A stretch of 64,000 bases of DNA from Lineus longissimus (GCF_910592395.1 NC_088323.1:16291501-16355500), one strand, 5' to 3'; counted from the first letter of the stretch, positions 48,391 through 60,399 are shown. Made by a program: numbers and translations. The notes: a model not told the origin generated them from the letters alone.

Positions 48391-48648
48391 TGTACATATT
48401 CATTGAACCATAACAAAATATGTAAATAACTTAAATGAGTCTATTTTCTTATTAAATAATACATTTTTTACCTCATTATTTACATCATACATTTTACATT
48501 TTATAAACAAGAAAAAACAGGTACAAAAAAGCGATTGCCTTTGCAGGCCATGATCATAAACTCACACTTTTTATGAGAGATGAATGTTTTAAACCTTTCA
48601 AGCCCTGTGCTCAATGACACAGCATGATCACCGAGCATCGGTTTACGT

Positions 48649-48900
48649 TCAAAGAGTTAAAATCTGATATAAACCTTTCCCAAGGAAACCGAACAACTGG
48701 GTCCAAGTTCGAGTGAGAAGGTTGTATTTCAGCTTGGCCATGGTTACCCCCCAGTGTGTCATCTTCCTGGAGATAAAGACCAGTGAGTGTCTAACCTTAG
48801 ATACGTTGCGCCTACACCTACTACACTCGCTGGTCTCCATCCTATCACTAACGGCTACACTAGAAGTGGCTACAGATGACGGCACTAACTGCCAGTCATG
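48649..48900 (-). other. Open frame with protein-like composition, unidentified
   Basis: A minus-strand frame of about 80 codons contains DRMETSECSRCRRNVSKVRH and a hydrophobic tail ending GFLGKGLYQILTL-stop. A possible acceptor (CATGACTGGCAG) lies just upstream. I do not recognise it; it may be a terminal exon or chance. Confidence 0.2.
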
Positions 48901-49412
48901 AAATAAACTGCTATCAGAACTTTGTAGGCCTAACCCACCTCTAATCTAGCTAAAAGGACCAACATGTACCACTAAAGGAAAAAAACTGTAAATTCAAAAA
49001 GATATCGTGACAAAAATATTAAAAAACAACTGAAATTGATAGAAGATTTATATGCCTAGACGGGGCTAAGGAAGATGACACTGTTGAATGATAAATTTCC
49101 GGTTGACTTTAGCAGCTAATTTAATTCAAATATAGTACACAGACTATTTGAGAAGGGGAAAGGGGTCCCTAGAGCATTCAGGCTTGAAAGGTTTAAATTA
49201 CATTAGTTTCAAAGGTACAAAACACACTGGACCACAGTGCAAGATTATTGTGCGGTATTGCATTGTCAAATACATACAGGTGATCTACATACAGGTGATC
49301 TTCAAACATGTTGATAAATCACAATTTTGAACAAACATTTTGCCTAACAAATTGTAGCGTTGCATTACATTACATTACATTTCCTGAAACAAGAGCATCA
49401 TCCTGTTCTGTA

Positions 49413-49528
49413 TCAATGTGACGCGTTGGTGTAAGCGCGGAGAGTTCTTTCATTAAGTTTCTCCCTGACGGAGGTGATTTGACACTCCTCGGTAGTTTTC
49501 AGCGCATCCTGATCAGGGCTTGTTGTAC
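49413..49528 (-). other. Possible terminal coding exon, unidentified
   Basis: After TTTTAAAG on the minus strand an open frame reads TTSPDQDALKTTEECQITSV, then REKLNERTLRAYTNASH-stop. Composition is protein-like and an acceptor is present, but no family was recognised. Upstream exon-like pieces on the same strand (52935-53045) could belong to the same gene. Confidence 0.3.
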
Positions 49529-49734
49529 CTTTAAAATATTAGAATGAGAATGACACAATCAATTCATAACAGAATCCTCAGCAAGACTTGGCAGGAAATC
49601 TCCTCTGTACATTCTTGTTGATTCCTCTTTTCGATGTTCTTGAATGTATAGGTGGCGGAGCAAAAAGGCATCTTACTTCAATCACATAATCAATCAATGG
49701 CATCGAAAATAACCAGACTGTGCATCATTCAGTG

Positions 49735-52600
49735 TCCAAGCTGATCCAAGGATCGAGACACCTACCTTGACCTATCTCAACTACAATCATTCATAGTCAT
49801 CCCCAAGTCCATGAAAATCCAAGATCCGCAACCTGTCCTCTCAAAGCTGGTATTCCTGTAGACTTCTTGAACCTTAAAAATATGAGAATCTGAAATCATG
49901 CAATTATACCGATCAATAGCAAGGTATTTTAAATCTCGCTGATAAATCTAATGCCTGGCAAGATGTCTTAAATCTCGCTGAAAAATTTCTAATCCTTAGC
50001 AAGTTATCTTAAAACTAACTGAAAAATACAGGATCGAGACACCTACCTTGACTCACCTCAACTACAATCATTCATAGTCATCCCCAAGTCCATGAAAATC
50101 CAAGATACGCAACCAGTCCTCAATCTTGTGTTTAATGGCGAACAAATGCTTGCCCTTTCCAAAGACACCCTTTCAGGAATCTTGCTCCCACGGTGGTCCC
50201 CTTGCGGACATATCATTGATGAAGCCAGGTCTTTGAGATCGCGGTGGAGTGTCAACGAAAATTGCAAGCAGATGCCAGGGAGACCACTATCTGACATCCA
50301 TAACAGCCTACTTCCCTGTATTCCTGTAGACTTCTTGAACCTTAAAAATATGAGAATCTGAAATCATGCAATTATACCGATCAATAGCAATTTATTTTAA
50401 ATCTCGCTGATAAATCTGACGCCTAGCAAGATGTCTTAAATCTCACTGAAAAATCTGATGCCTCAGTCCTCAATCTTGTGTTAAATGGCGAACAAATGCT
50501 TGCCCTTTCCAAAGACACCCTTTCAGGAATCTTGCTCCCACGGGGTTGACTGGCTCTTCCACCCTTCCCCCGCTCTCCCCTTGCGGACATATCATTGATA
50601 AAGCCAGGTCCTTGAGATCGCGGTTGAGTGTCAACAAAAATTGCAAGCAGATGCCAGGGAGACCACTATCTGACATCCATAACAGCCTGCTTCCCTGTAT
50701 TCCTGTAGACTTCTTGAACCTTAAAAATATGATAATCTGAAATCATGCAATTATACCGATCAATAGCAAGGTATTTTAAATCTCGCTGATAAATCTGACA
50801 CCTAGCAAGATGTCTTAAATCTCACTGTCCTCAATCTTGTGTTTAATGGCGAACAAATGCTTGCCCTTTCCAAAGATACCCTTTCAGGAATCTTGCTCCC
50901 ATGGGGTTGACTGGCTCTTCCTCCCTTCCCCCGCTCTCCCCTTGCGGACATGTCATTGATGAAGCCAGGTCCTTGAGATCGCAGTGGAGTGTCATCAAAA
51001 ATTGCAAGCAGATGCCAGGGAGACCACTATCTGACATCCATAACAGCCCACTTCCCTGTATTCCTGTAGACTTCTTGAACCTTAAAAATATGAGAATCTG
51101 AAATCATGCAATTATACCGATCAATAGCAAGGTATTTTAAATCTCGCTGATAAATCTGACGCCTAGCAAGATGTCTTAAATCTCACTGTCCTCAATCTTG
51201 TGTTTAATGGCGAACAAATGCTTGCCCTTTCCAAAGACACCCTTTCAGGAATCTTGCTCCCACGGGGTTGACTGGCTCTTCCACCCTTCCCCCGCTCTCC
51301 CCTTGCGGACATATCATTGATGAAGCCAGGTCCTTGAGATCGCGGTTGAGTGTCAACAAAAATTGCAAGCAGATGCCAGGGAGACCACTATCTGAAATCC
51401 ATAACAGCCTACTTCCCTGTATTCCTGTAGACTTCTTGAACCTTAAAAATATGAGAATCTGAAATCATGCAATTATACCGATCAATAGCAATTTATTTTA
51501 AATCTCGCTGATAAATCTGACGCCTAGCAAGATGTCTTAAATCTCACTGAAAAATCTGATGCCTCAGTCCTCAATCTTGTGTTAAATGGCGAACAAATGC
51601 TTGCCCTTTCCAAAGACACCCTTTCAGGAATCTTGCTCCCACGGGGTTGACTGGCTCTTCCACCCTTCCCCCGCTCTCCCCTTGCGGACATATCATTGAT
51701 AAAGCCAGGTCCTTGAGATCGCGGTTGAGTGTCAACAAAAATTGCAAGCAGATGCCAGGGAGACCACTATCTGACATCCATAACAGCCTACTTCCCTGTA
51801 TTCCTGTAGACTTCTTGAACCTTAAAAATATGATAATCTGAAATCATGCAATTATACCGATCAATAGCAAGGTATTTTAAATCTCGCTGATAAATCTGAC
51901 ACCTAGCAAGATGTCTTAAATCTCACTGTCCTCAATCTTGTGTTTAATGGCGAACAAATGCTTGCCCTTTCCAAAGATACCCTTTCAGGAATCTTGCTCC
52001 CATGGGGTTGACTGGCTCTTCCTCCCTTCCCCCGCTCTCCCCTTGCGGACATGTCATTGATGAAGCCAGGTCCTTGAGATCGCAGTGGAGTGTCATCAAA
52101 AATTGCAAGCAGATGCCAGGGAGACCACTATCTGACATCCATAACAGCCTACTTCCCTGTATTCCTGTAGACTTCTTGAACCTTAAAAATATGAGAATCT
52201 GAAATCATGCAATTATACCGATCAATAGCAAGGTATTTTAAATCTCGCTGATAAATCTGACGCCCAGCAAGATGTCTTAAATCTCACTGTCCTCAATCTT
52301 GTGTTTAATGGCGAACAAATGCTTGCCCTTTCCAAAGACACCCTTTCAGGAATCTTGCTCCCACGGGCTGACTGGCTCTTCCACCCTTCCCCCGCTCTCC
52401 CCTTGCGGACATATCATTGATAAAGCTAGGTCCTTGAGATCGCGGTTGAGTGTCAACAAAAATTGCAAGCACATGCCAGGGAGACCACTATCTGACATCC
52501 ATAACAGCCTACTTCCCTGTATTCCTGTAGACTTCTTGAACCTTAAAAATATGAGAATCTGAAATCATGCAATTATACCGATCAATAGCAATGTATCTTA
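49735..52600. repeat. About 360-bp tandem family, 7 units plus partial flank copies
   Basis: Full units start near 50118, 50465, 50828, 51189, 51567, 51929 and 52288 with CCTCAATCTTGTGTTTAATG and contain GCCAGGGAGACCACTATCTG and CCTTAAAAATATGAGAATCT. A diverged, differently organised flank copy covers 49735-50060. Units 2-4 and 5-7 form a 1,102-bp higher-order repeat. Confidence 0.95.
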
Positions 52601-52934
52601 AAACTCACAGAAAAATCTTTGATTCATAGCAGCAAATATTTCATCATGTGATACAGTCGGGGTTATTTCATAATGTGCCAGGTCGATGCAGGTAGGAAGT
52701 TCATGCAAGGTAAAGGCAATTATAGTGCTTGGCAGGTCAGGAGAGTTAAGTTGGGAAGAGGGGCAGTGCAGTCAGTGCGGGCAGTTATGGTGGTGAGGGA
52801 GAATGATATAACCCTGACAGTACCAAACATGAAACAGTTGCAAAGATAAGAGAACAAAAAATATCTCTTTAAAAAGTATATTTTCTGATTTCAAGGAAAG
52901 CATTATGCACAGTGGTTGACACTTTGTAATGTGT

Positions 52935-53045
52935 GCATCTGTCAGCACAAACCTGTGCTCTGGGTAAACTCCATGCTCAAAGATCTCACGTTGGGCTTGG
53001 CTGTCTTCCTTGAGTGTGCAAGTGGGGCCATCGGCATTCAACGAT
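52935..53045 (-). other. Exon-like segment, unidentified
   Basis: Between TTTTTCCAG and a GTTTGT donor on the minus strand lies an open frame: PIESLNADGPTCTLKEDSQ then AQREIFEHGVYPEHR. A diverged, frameshifted relative lies at about 53210-53330. Not recognised. Confidence 0.3.
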
Positions 53046-53574
53046 TCAATAGGCTCTGGAAAAATGCTGAAAGATGCAACATGATTATTTAAACAGGGCT
53101 AGAACATAAACTGGTCTGATCAGTGAGATTGCAGCTTAGTATCAAGTGCCAGACGCTGGTACCACAGTCTGCTCTATTAGAGGACGATTAAAAGCTTACT
53201 TCTCACCTTCTCTTGAAACCAACACAATTCTGTGCTCATTAAGAAACTCAAGGCTCAGAGATCTTATCTCGGTTGTCTTGCCTTTGTGGACTAGGTTGGC
53301 CATCGGCATTCAATGATCCATGGCAATCAAAATATCTGAAATAATGCTGAAAGCTGCAACATGATTAACTGAACCAGGACTGAAGTATTTTTTTTCCTGA
53401 ACACAGTCAACTCACTATCTGCTCTATTACTAGAGAACTGCTCTGGACTCTTGGGTCTTTGCGAGATTAGTTTTCTCTGCAACTCGAGACGGAATGATGT
53501 TCAACTTGCTTTCATTTCGCAGTCAGTTTATTAGTTACCACTGTACGTATGCCTTAGAGGGGGCAGAATGGTAC

Positions 53575-53785
53575 TGTTCAGACAAGAAGTCTCTCCAACA
53601 AATGCTTGCCCATCCGAAGACACCCTTTCATGAATCTTGCTCCCACGGGGTTGACTGCCTCTTCCACCCTTCCCCCGCTCTCCCCTTGCGGACATATCAT
53701 TAGATAAAGCCAGGTCCTTGAGATCACGGTGGAGTGTCAACAAAAGTTGCAAGCAGATGCCAGGGAGACCACTATCTAGTGGTTG
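53575..53785. repeat. Dispersed copy of the 360-bp family
   Basis: ACACCCTTTCATGAATCTTG through GCCAGGGAGACCACTATCTA matches the core of the 49.7-52.6 kb units, then ends in a TTGATTGATTGATT tail. The match stops at both sides, marking the mobile or oldest core of the unit. Confidence 0.8.
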
Positions 53786-54032
53786 CCAAAAGTTTTTGAT
53801 TGATTGATTTATAACATCATTTGAAATTGTATTTTACGTGGTATCAAGAGAACACTGATAAGTCAACATCAAGTTCTTAATCAAGTTCTTGATTTCAGTC
53901 ATGACCACAAAAGCTTTACAGGGTGGTTCAAACAACTTGTTCAGACAAGAAGTCCGGTGACCAGATTTGGCCGGTTTCTTCAGCGTGATCACTGCCCTTG
54001 ATCACTGCCGGCAAAGGCGCGGTCAAAAGTGT

Positions 54033-55158
54033 GGGTAGGTGTAAACTGTGGACGAAAGTGTGGACAGCAGCCCTCTAAGTTTGGTGGGCTGGCATTTCTT
54101 TGTCTTTCAATATATTTAAAAGAAATTGCAGTATATTATGCATTATAATCTTTTTAATGGGTCAGCAAAAGAAAAAATGAAAAAAAGTTATTTTGATGGT
54201 TGATTTTGATCAATGAGTGGACGGGCTTTTTTGCCCCTTTTTGAAGGTTTTCGAAGCGGCCTTTGACTTTGTGGACGGGGAAATGCGAGGTCTAGTGTCC
54301 AAATGTGGACTAATTATCAAAGAATTTGTTGAAACTATGATATTTCTAACTAGTCCAAATAATATTCTTTCACAAAAACTACTTTTATTTGAATGACAAT
54401 GACAATATCATTCAGTTGTAGGCAAAAATAGTTGGCCCTCTCTCAGCTGACCAGAGCCATTTTCTTTTATCAAAGATGGCGGCTCTCCTCAGACTCCTGA
54501 TCAGAAACCTCTTCAAAAATGCGTTTTTGTCAGAGGACAACCTATTGTCTTTTGAGACACCCTGAATAGGGAGTTCTTCATCCAGTACATCATGTCCTTG
54601 TTGGAGGACAACCTATTGTCTTTTGAGACACCCTGAATAGGGCGTTCTTTATCCAGTACATCATGTCCTTGTTGGAGGACAACCTACTGTCTTTTGAGAC
54701 ACCCTGAATAGGGAGTTCTTCATCCAGTACATCATGTCCTTGTCGGAGGACAACCTACTGTCTTTTGAGACACCCTGAATAGGGAGTTCTTCATCCAGTA
54801 CATCATGTCCTTGTCGGAGGACAACCTATTGTCTTTTGTGACAGCCTGAATAGGGAGTCCTTCATTCACATTTGGACACTAGACCTCGCATTTCCCCGTC
54901 AGTCCACAAAGTCAAAGGCTACCTCGAAAACCTTCAAAAAAGGGACAAAAAAGCCCGTCCACTCATTGATCGAAATCAACCATCAAAATAATTTTTTTTC
55001 TTTTTTTCTTTCGCTGACCCATTAAAAAGATTATAATGCATAATATACTGCAATTTCTTTTAAATATATTAAAAGACAAAGAAATACCAGCCCACCAAAC
55101 TTAGAGGACCACTGTCCACACTTTCGTCCACACTTTCGTCCGCAGTTTACACCTACCC
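54033..55158. mobile_element. Non-autonomous foldback MULE with satellite cargo
   Basis: Both ends are long inverted repeats of about 280 bases (54033-54310 and 54868-55158), starting exactly with GGGTAGGTGTAAACTG and its complement. They are flanked by a perfect 9-bp direct repeat, CAAAAGTGT (54024-54032 and 55159-55167). Long TIRs plus 9-bp target duplications are the mark of Mutator-like elements. The centre holds about 220 unique bases and then five copies (about 54529-54865) of the 71-bp satellite found at 8.2-10.6 kb. There is no transposase. Confidence 0.85.
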
Positions 55159-55167
55159 CAAAAGTGT

Positions 55168-56856
55168 TGCACTAAACATGTAGGATGAATCAGTACATCA
55201 AGTACCTGAACTGTTCGAAACTGAGAGTCAAAGAAAAAGATCGCCAAGAAACTACATCAACATTTCGGGCATGCATCAGCAGAAAAGTTTAAGAAACTGA
55301 TGTCTGATTCTTGGCTCAAAGATATACTGATGATGTGACATCACATCATGTGGGTCTTTGAAAGATTAGTTTTCTCTGCATCTGTTCTGATCATTTGGAA
55401 AGTGGAAAGAGGTTGTACTTGCCCAACTTAGAGTAGCTCACATCCAAGTTGACCTGCCTCGAGTCTTGGCCTGCGGAAAAATCCAGAAGAAACTCATTCA
55501 AAGAGAAAAATGGGAACAGAAATATTCAACTGTTGAAAGGTTCAAGAATCTCCTGCTGAATAAGCTGAACAGGTCAACTTCAAATTTAGTTCTTCAAATT
55601 TCGTTTCCTCAAATTTAGACAAATTTGGTCAAGTTGTTCAGGAAAAATGAGACACAAATTTCCACACTTACTTCAGTCAAAAGACAAACCAGCACTGATT
55701 CAAAATGCACAAGGCAGTTAGAACTGGTTCTGCTAATTAAGTCATGTGACCCAAACCTCCTTTTCATTCATCCAGTCTAATCCCTTGTCCATTGTCCCGA
55801 ATTGAAGCTACTGCTTCAATTCTGGTTCTCACCATACCTTTCTATAACAACTTTGATCAAGTATTATGGATGATTGGATTAGTTTGGTTAAAGGGGGAAT
55901 GTCAAGATAATGATGAGTCAGTACCTTTATTATTGGGTATTCCACTTGCATACATAATTTGGGAATTTGAATTTATCAAATCTTTATAGAACCCCAAGGT
56001 TATTACAAAAAAGACACACACTCAGCTTAATAAAATGTGATGTCATCTTATTATGGACCAGAGAAAGTGATGATGAGTGGAAGCTGCCAAGACTTCTGGT
56101 TAAAACTGAAGCGCCCCCTATACAGTAACACTTTACCTAATCAGCGCATTTGTGTTCAGATTTCTATTCTATTCTCATCCGTGACATGTTGTTCCAGCAG
56201 ACGAAAAATCTAGACTGATTCGAAAATTTTTGTGATGGTTTTCTCACTTTTATTAAGGACACTCTTTGGACAGACAGATGCTGTCCTCACTAGGGAGATG
56301 TCCTGATTTCAGCGAACAATTTGCATAGAAATGACTTATTTTAGACCTATATCGTGAGGGTGTCCTGCTAAGAGAGGTGTCTGATAAGGCAGAAGTTGAT
56401 GTAGGCTTTAGCCTTATTTAGGGACTGTGAACAATTAAAAACATTGTTACAGAGAAAACTTCTTAGATTGATCAGACCTCTGATATTGAGAAGTTTGCAT
56501 CTTATATATGACCAGACAGATTTGTGTCTGTTGTTATTCTAAGCAGTGCTGAGAGCCCTGATGATATTTCTGGAAAGTTCACCACATTTGTAAAAATTAC
56601 CAGAAATTTGAGAATTTGAAGTAATTTGATCTCTCCTTAGAAACTTTTCAGTGTTGTACTTGATCCCATATGATCTTAAGAAATGTAGAAAGAACAATGC
56701 ACCCTCACCGAGCATTTCTAATTGTCTGCAGACCGGTGAACCTGCCTCTGCCAGCAATGAGAGGATAAGGGGTCATTTTGTAGCCGAGAACAGACAAACT
56801 GCTTCTTCCGGATGACAATCGACTTTCTTCTTCAGAGCAATAACTTATGACACTTC
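55168..56856. other. No recognisable gene
   Basis: Unique sequence apart from a decayed MITE at 56254-56395. Confidence 0.5.
56254..56395. mobile_element. Decayed pogo/Tigger-like MITE
   Basis: TATTAAGGACACTCTTTGGA, TGCTGTCCTCACTAGGGAGA and GTGTCCTGCTAAGAGAGGTG match the MITE family at 11987 and 22273. Ends not defined. Confidence 0.45.
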
Positions 56857-57008
56857 TGTAAATGATATTTTAAACCTCTCACACGGACATGAACTGGTCA
56901 AATGGCCTTTACAATGATGACAAAATATGAAGCACTTACAATGATGACAAAACATGAAAATACACAGAAAACAAACGAAACTGCACTAACCTGTAAATGA
57001 TATAGATA
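56857..57008. repeat. Host duplication that hosts the pogo insertion
   Basis: The sequence around 56863-56912 (TATTTTAAACCTCTCACACG and on to GGTCAAATGGCC) recurs immediately after the pogo element at 59235-59278. CTGTAAATGATAT occurs at both 56857 and 56990. The element therefore landed in the second copy of a tandem duplication of about 130 bases. Confidence 0.75.
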
Positions 57009-57010
57009 TA

Positions 57011-59234
57011 CAGTGACTACTTAGTTAACTGGTGCTTGGTCTAAAATTTTCTAAGTCACTAATAGAGGCCCAGAATGGGATATTGTCGATTTACGACCAT
57101 GTAGGGCCTATACTAATCACATTTCAATGAAGAAAATGACAGAGTTTTGATTACATGTTCATTTCTTGATCTGGTCTTCTGTGGCCAATTTTATCAATCA
57201 ATGGTTGGTATGAAAGGCAATTGCAGTTGTGTAATTTCCTAGGCCCTTTACCCTAACAATCATATTGGTCATTCCTGTAGAAAGTTCAAATCATGAGGAA
57301 CACAACGTTGTTGTTACTGCTGATGCTTTCGCTCTTTGTCATGTGTCAGTCAATGATGGATGCTGGCAATGATGACGATGATGATGATGATGATGCCGAT
57401 CAGCAGAATGGTGCTGCAGCAGTTGGTCTCCCTCGACGATGTAACAGTTACACTGTTTAAGCCAGGCTGCGACATGCCTTGGATTGCCAAACAGCAATTG
57501 AACATGGCCGCATTCTAAATGTCAATGAGTATGCTAGGCGCTATCGACTATCCCCAACAACGCTCAGGAGATGGATACAGAACATCGATGAAATGACGGA
57601 TCAAGTGGAGGAAAATGCAGAACGCCGGCGAGTCAGAACCGACCATGATGGTTGTTGGCCGGAAGTTGAGAATATCGTGCACCAGCATTTTCAAGAACGG
57701 AGGAATATTGCCCTGCCCGTTTCTCGGTCGGACATTGTTAATGATGCAACGATTGAATTTCAGAACTGGTGGGGCCAACTCCCACACAATGAACTTGAGG
57801 ACATTGCAGCACGTCGCCCCGAAAGGTCCCAGTTTTCTGCATCAGTGGGTTGGGTTACAAATTTTATGAAACGGAAAAAGATTGTTTTCCGCCGTAAAAC
57901 GAAAGATTCCACCACTGTACCGGCTGATGCACCACAGAGAGTGAGAGAATTTCAGACTGGCGTTAGGCAAACTGTAGCTGACAACCATGTCCACACGCTC
58001 TTGAACGTTAACGAAACGTTTGCTCAGTTGGACTTCCCTCCGATGTATACAGCTGAGACCAGAGGTACAGTAGATGTAAATGTGAAAACATCGCGAGGAA
58101 ATGCCAAACTCGGGTGCACCGTTGGATTGACAGTTGGCTCCAACGGAGAAAAACCGCCTGCTCATGTTGTTTTCAGGCAGCCGGGCTTCGTGCGTCAGAT
58201 TAGAGATTTGAACAACATTCCAGATAACGTACGGGTCACATCCTCGAGGTCTGGTTGGGAGAATGGAGAGACACTGCAACATTGGTTGGACAATGTTCTT
58301 TTCCCTTACATTGGCGATTTTGACTTTAATGACATCCTTCTGCTTTTGGACAGATTCCGACCGCATCAAGCAGAGGATTTCTGTTACCCAATGGTTGAAT
58401 CAGGCATACTGTTAGACAATATTCCTGCTAGGTGTACATCGCTGGCTCAGCCGTTAGATCTCACTATTATGAGGGGATTTAAAGCTATAATGCGAAAGTA
58501 TTGGAAGTTATGGAAATGTGATGCAACTGAGGCTGACGGAAATTGCCGCAAAATTACATTACAGGATGTACTCGGCATTATAAGTAGAGCATGGAATGAT
58601 GTAGCTCCTGAGTCTGCGGCTAAGTCATTTCAAGTGGCTGGCTTAACACCTCAACCAGATGGTCATTATCGTGATGATGTTGCAGATGATTTGTTGCTTG
58701 GTGAAAACGAATTGTCAGACTCCGATAATGATGATGATAACTTAAATTTTGACGACAACTTGGAATTGTAAAACAGTTGTAGTGCAAAGTAGTGAATAAG
58801 TAAATGTTGTTAATGGCATCGGTTATGTAAGTGTTAGTTACTTTACCCCCCAAGTTAAACTTTTGGGCAAAAATCTCACATCCCCTCCCTGATTCAAATG
58901 CCACTTTTTTTTAGGGTTTACCCTGTAAAAAGCTTGTAACGACATTCATTTTCCATGAAAAGCACTGGCCAGTGATCGTAGTCTTGGATGGACTTTATGC
59001 ATGTCGGATTTCAAGCTATTAAAACTTTCTGAGTACTTGATGAAAGTGATCATAGTCAATAGGTATCAATGCCGACATGTGCAGTAGGCTCAAGTTGTCA
59101 TTATTAGCCCATTCATGCTTCTCAAAAGGAATGTAGGCCCTGCACAACCCATCTGGGCCTAAAATGCATATTATAATGACCTATTATGGACTTAGAAAAT
59201 TTTAGACCAGCACCAGTTAACTAAGTACTCACTG
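57011..59234 (+). mobile_element. pogo-type DNA transposon, full length, TA target duplication
   Basis: Inverted ends of about 48 bases start CAGTGACTACTTAGTTAACT (left) and CAGTGAGTACTTAGTTAACT (right, inverted), and each end is bordered by TA. CAGTG ends, TA targets and a DDE_1 transposase define the pogo group of Tc1/mariner. The element is 2,224 bp with one large transposase frame; a GGCCCAGA motif is repeated inside both ends. Confidence 0.9.
57293..58771 (+). pseudogene. pogo-type transposase with a nonsense codon and a changed catalytic residue
   Basis: A single frame runs from ATG 57293 to the stop at 58769-58771, broken by one TAA at 57458-57460. The part before the stop has a hydrophobic start (MRNTTLLLLLMLSLFVM) and an Asp run. 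After it comes an HTH (YARRYRLSPTTLRRW), a CENP-B-like second HTH (about residues 55-130 counted from 57479) and the DDE_1 domain. Counting from 57479, the second and third acidic catalytic residues are present (LLLLDRFRPH, D291; AQPLDLTI, D327; DD35D spacing). At the first position, where the family has N-[VM]-D-[EQ]-T, the codon 58010-58012 is AAC, giving LLNVNET. The copy looks inactive. The C-terminus is Asp/Asn-rich. Confidence 0.85.
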
Positions 59235-59909
59235 TATATTTTAAACCTCTCACACGGACATGAACTGGTCAAATGGCCCAGAACCCACGCAGGGAGAACC
59301 CACATAGGCCTACACCCAATATTAGAATCACAAAGGAAATAGACCTATTACTGAATTACCCTGTAAGGAACCAATCTAAAAATACCCCAAATAAATAAAG
59401 CTAGGCCCTTAACCCCCCAAGCTCTACATTCCTAGATCTGGTAACACTTTCAATCACTGTCCAGAAAGGGAACCACTTTGCTGGCCATAGAAATTTTTCT
59501 GAATTTACAATGAAAACTGTAGTTGAAATTTTTGTAACCACTGAGTGGGGCCTTTGACTTGAAACTATGCACAAATAGGAAAGATCTCCTACCCTAGCAA
59601 ATTTTTGGTCTAATATGGTTCTTAGGCGTACATGTCTGGCATTCAGACTTGAGGAAAGCCCTCTCTATCCATGAAAATCATCAATTGGCCACTGATGGCA
59701 AACTTTGATCACCTCTACTTCTTGACGTCACATGTCAAATAATGACCCTTCACTGTTGGAATCCAGGTGAGCACATGAACCATTTTATGCAGTGTTGGAG
59801 GGTAACAAAAAATCCAACTTTATTGACATATATATGATTACAGTCGCCTGAGGTATAGAATATTGCTCAAAAGTTCTTCTGTCATGCCCTGCACTCCCGG
59901 GGCAGTCCA

Positions 59910-60399
59910 TTGCTTCAATTCATCCTGAGTATGAAATCAACTGGCTACTTCATGAAGTTCTGTTATGAGTCAGAGTGCAAGACGATCATTACAGAACAGA
60001 AAGCAACGACCGACTCATTGCAATGCCTTTACCACGTACATTCGCCACCAGTGGATCGATTGCCACCTGCTGAAGCCAGCTACCTGGAGCGTCTTCATGC
60101 AGCCCGTCAGGACCAAAAACGACGTTGAGGGGTGGCATGGAGCCCTCAATCGCCACGCCAGTCGGGGAAACCTGTCCTTCTACCTGATGGTGCGACTTCT
60201 GGTGGAACAGGCCAATCTGGTGAACATGCAGGTGCGACTCGTGTCCGATAAGAAGCTCAAACTGAGGCAACGAAAGCAGTATCGAAGCAACCAAGCAAAG
60301 ATCGCCGCCGCATGGAACGATTTCAACAACGGGACCAAGTCGGCACTCGCTCTCCTGCGCACGTGGTGTTCGCACGTTGTTGCGCCAAACATCGAATAG
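59910..60399 (+). pseudogene. MULE/FLYWCH-type transposase C-terminal fragment
   Basis: The frame ending at 60399 contains TYIRHQWIDC, WSVFMQPVRTKNDVEGWHGA, then LMVRLLVEQANLVNMQVRLV and LALLRTWCSHV. This pattern (W-S-V-x-M-x2-V-R-T-x-N-D-V-E-G-W-H) is common at the C-terminus of MULE-transposase-domain proteins of marine invertebrates. The preceding KATTDSLQ lies in another frame, so there is a frameshift near 60020. The rest of the transposase was not found upstream. Confidence 0.7.

Larger units (their letters stand above)
47690..49412. other. No firm gene
   Basis: Contains a 94-bp repeat, two poly-G tracts and an unidentified minus-strand frame (listed separately). Confidence 0.4.

Noticed and set aside
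57842-58369. 175-codon minus-strand ORF
   Set aside because: It is the antisense shadow of the pogo transposase.
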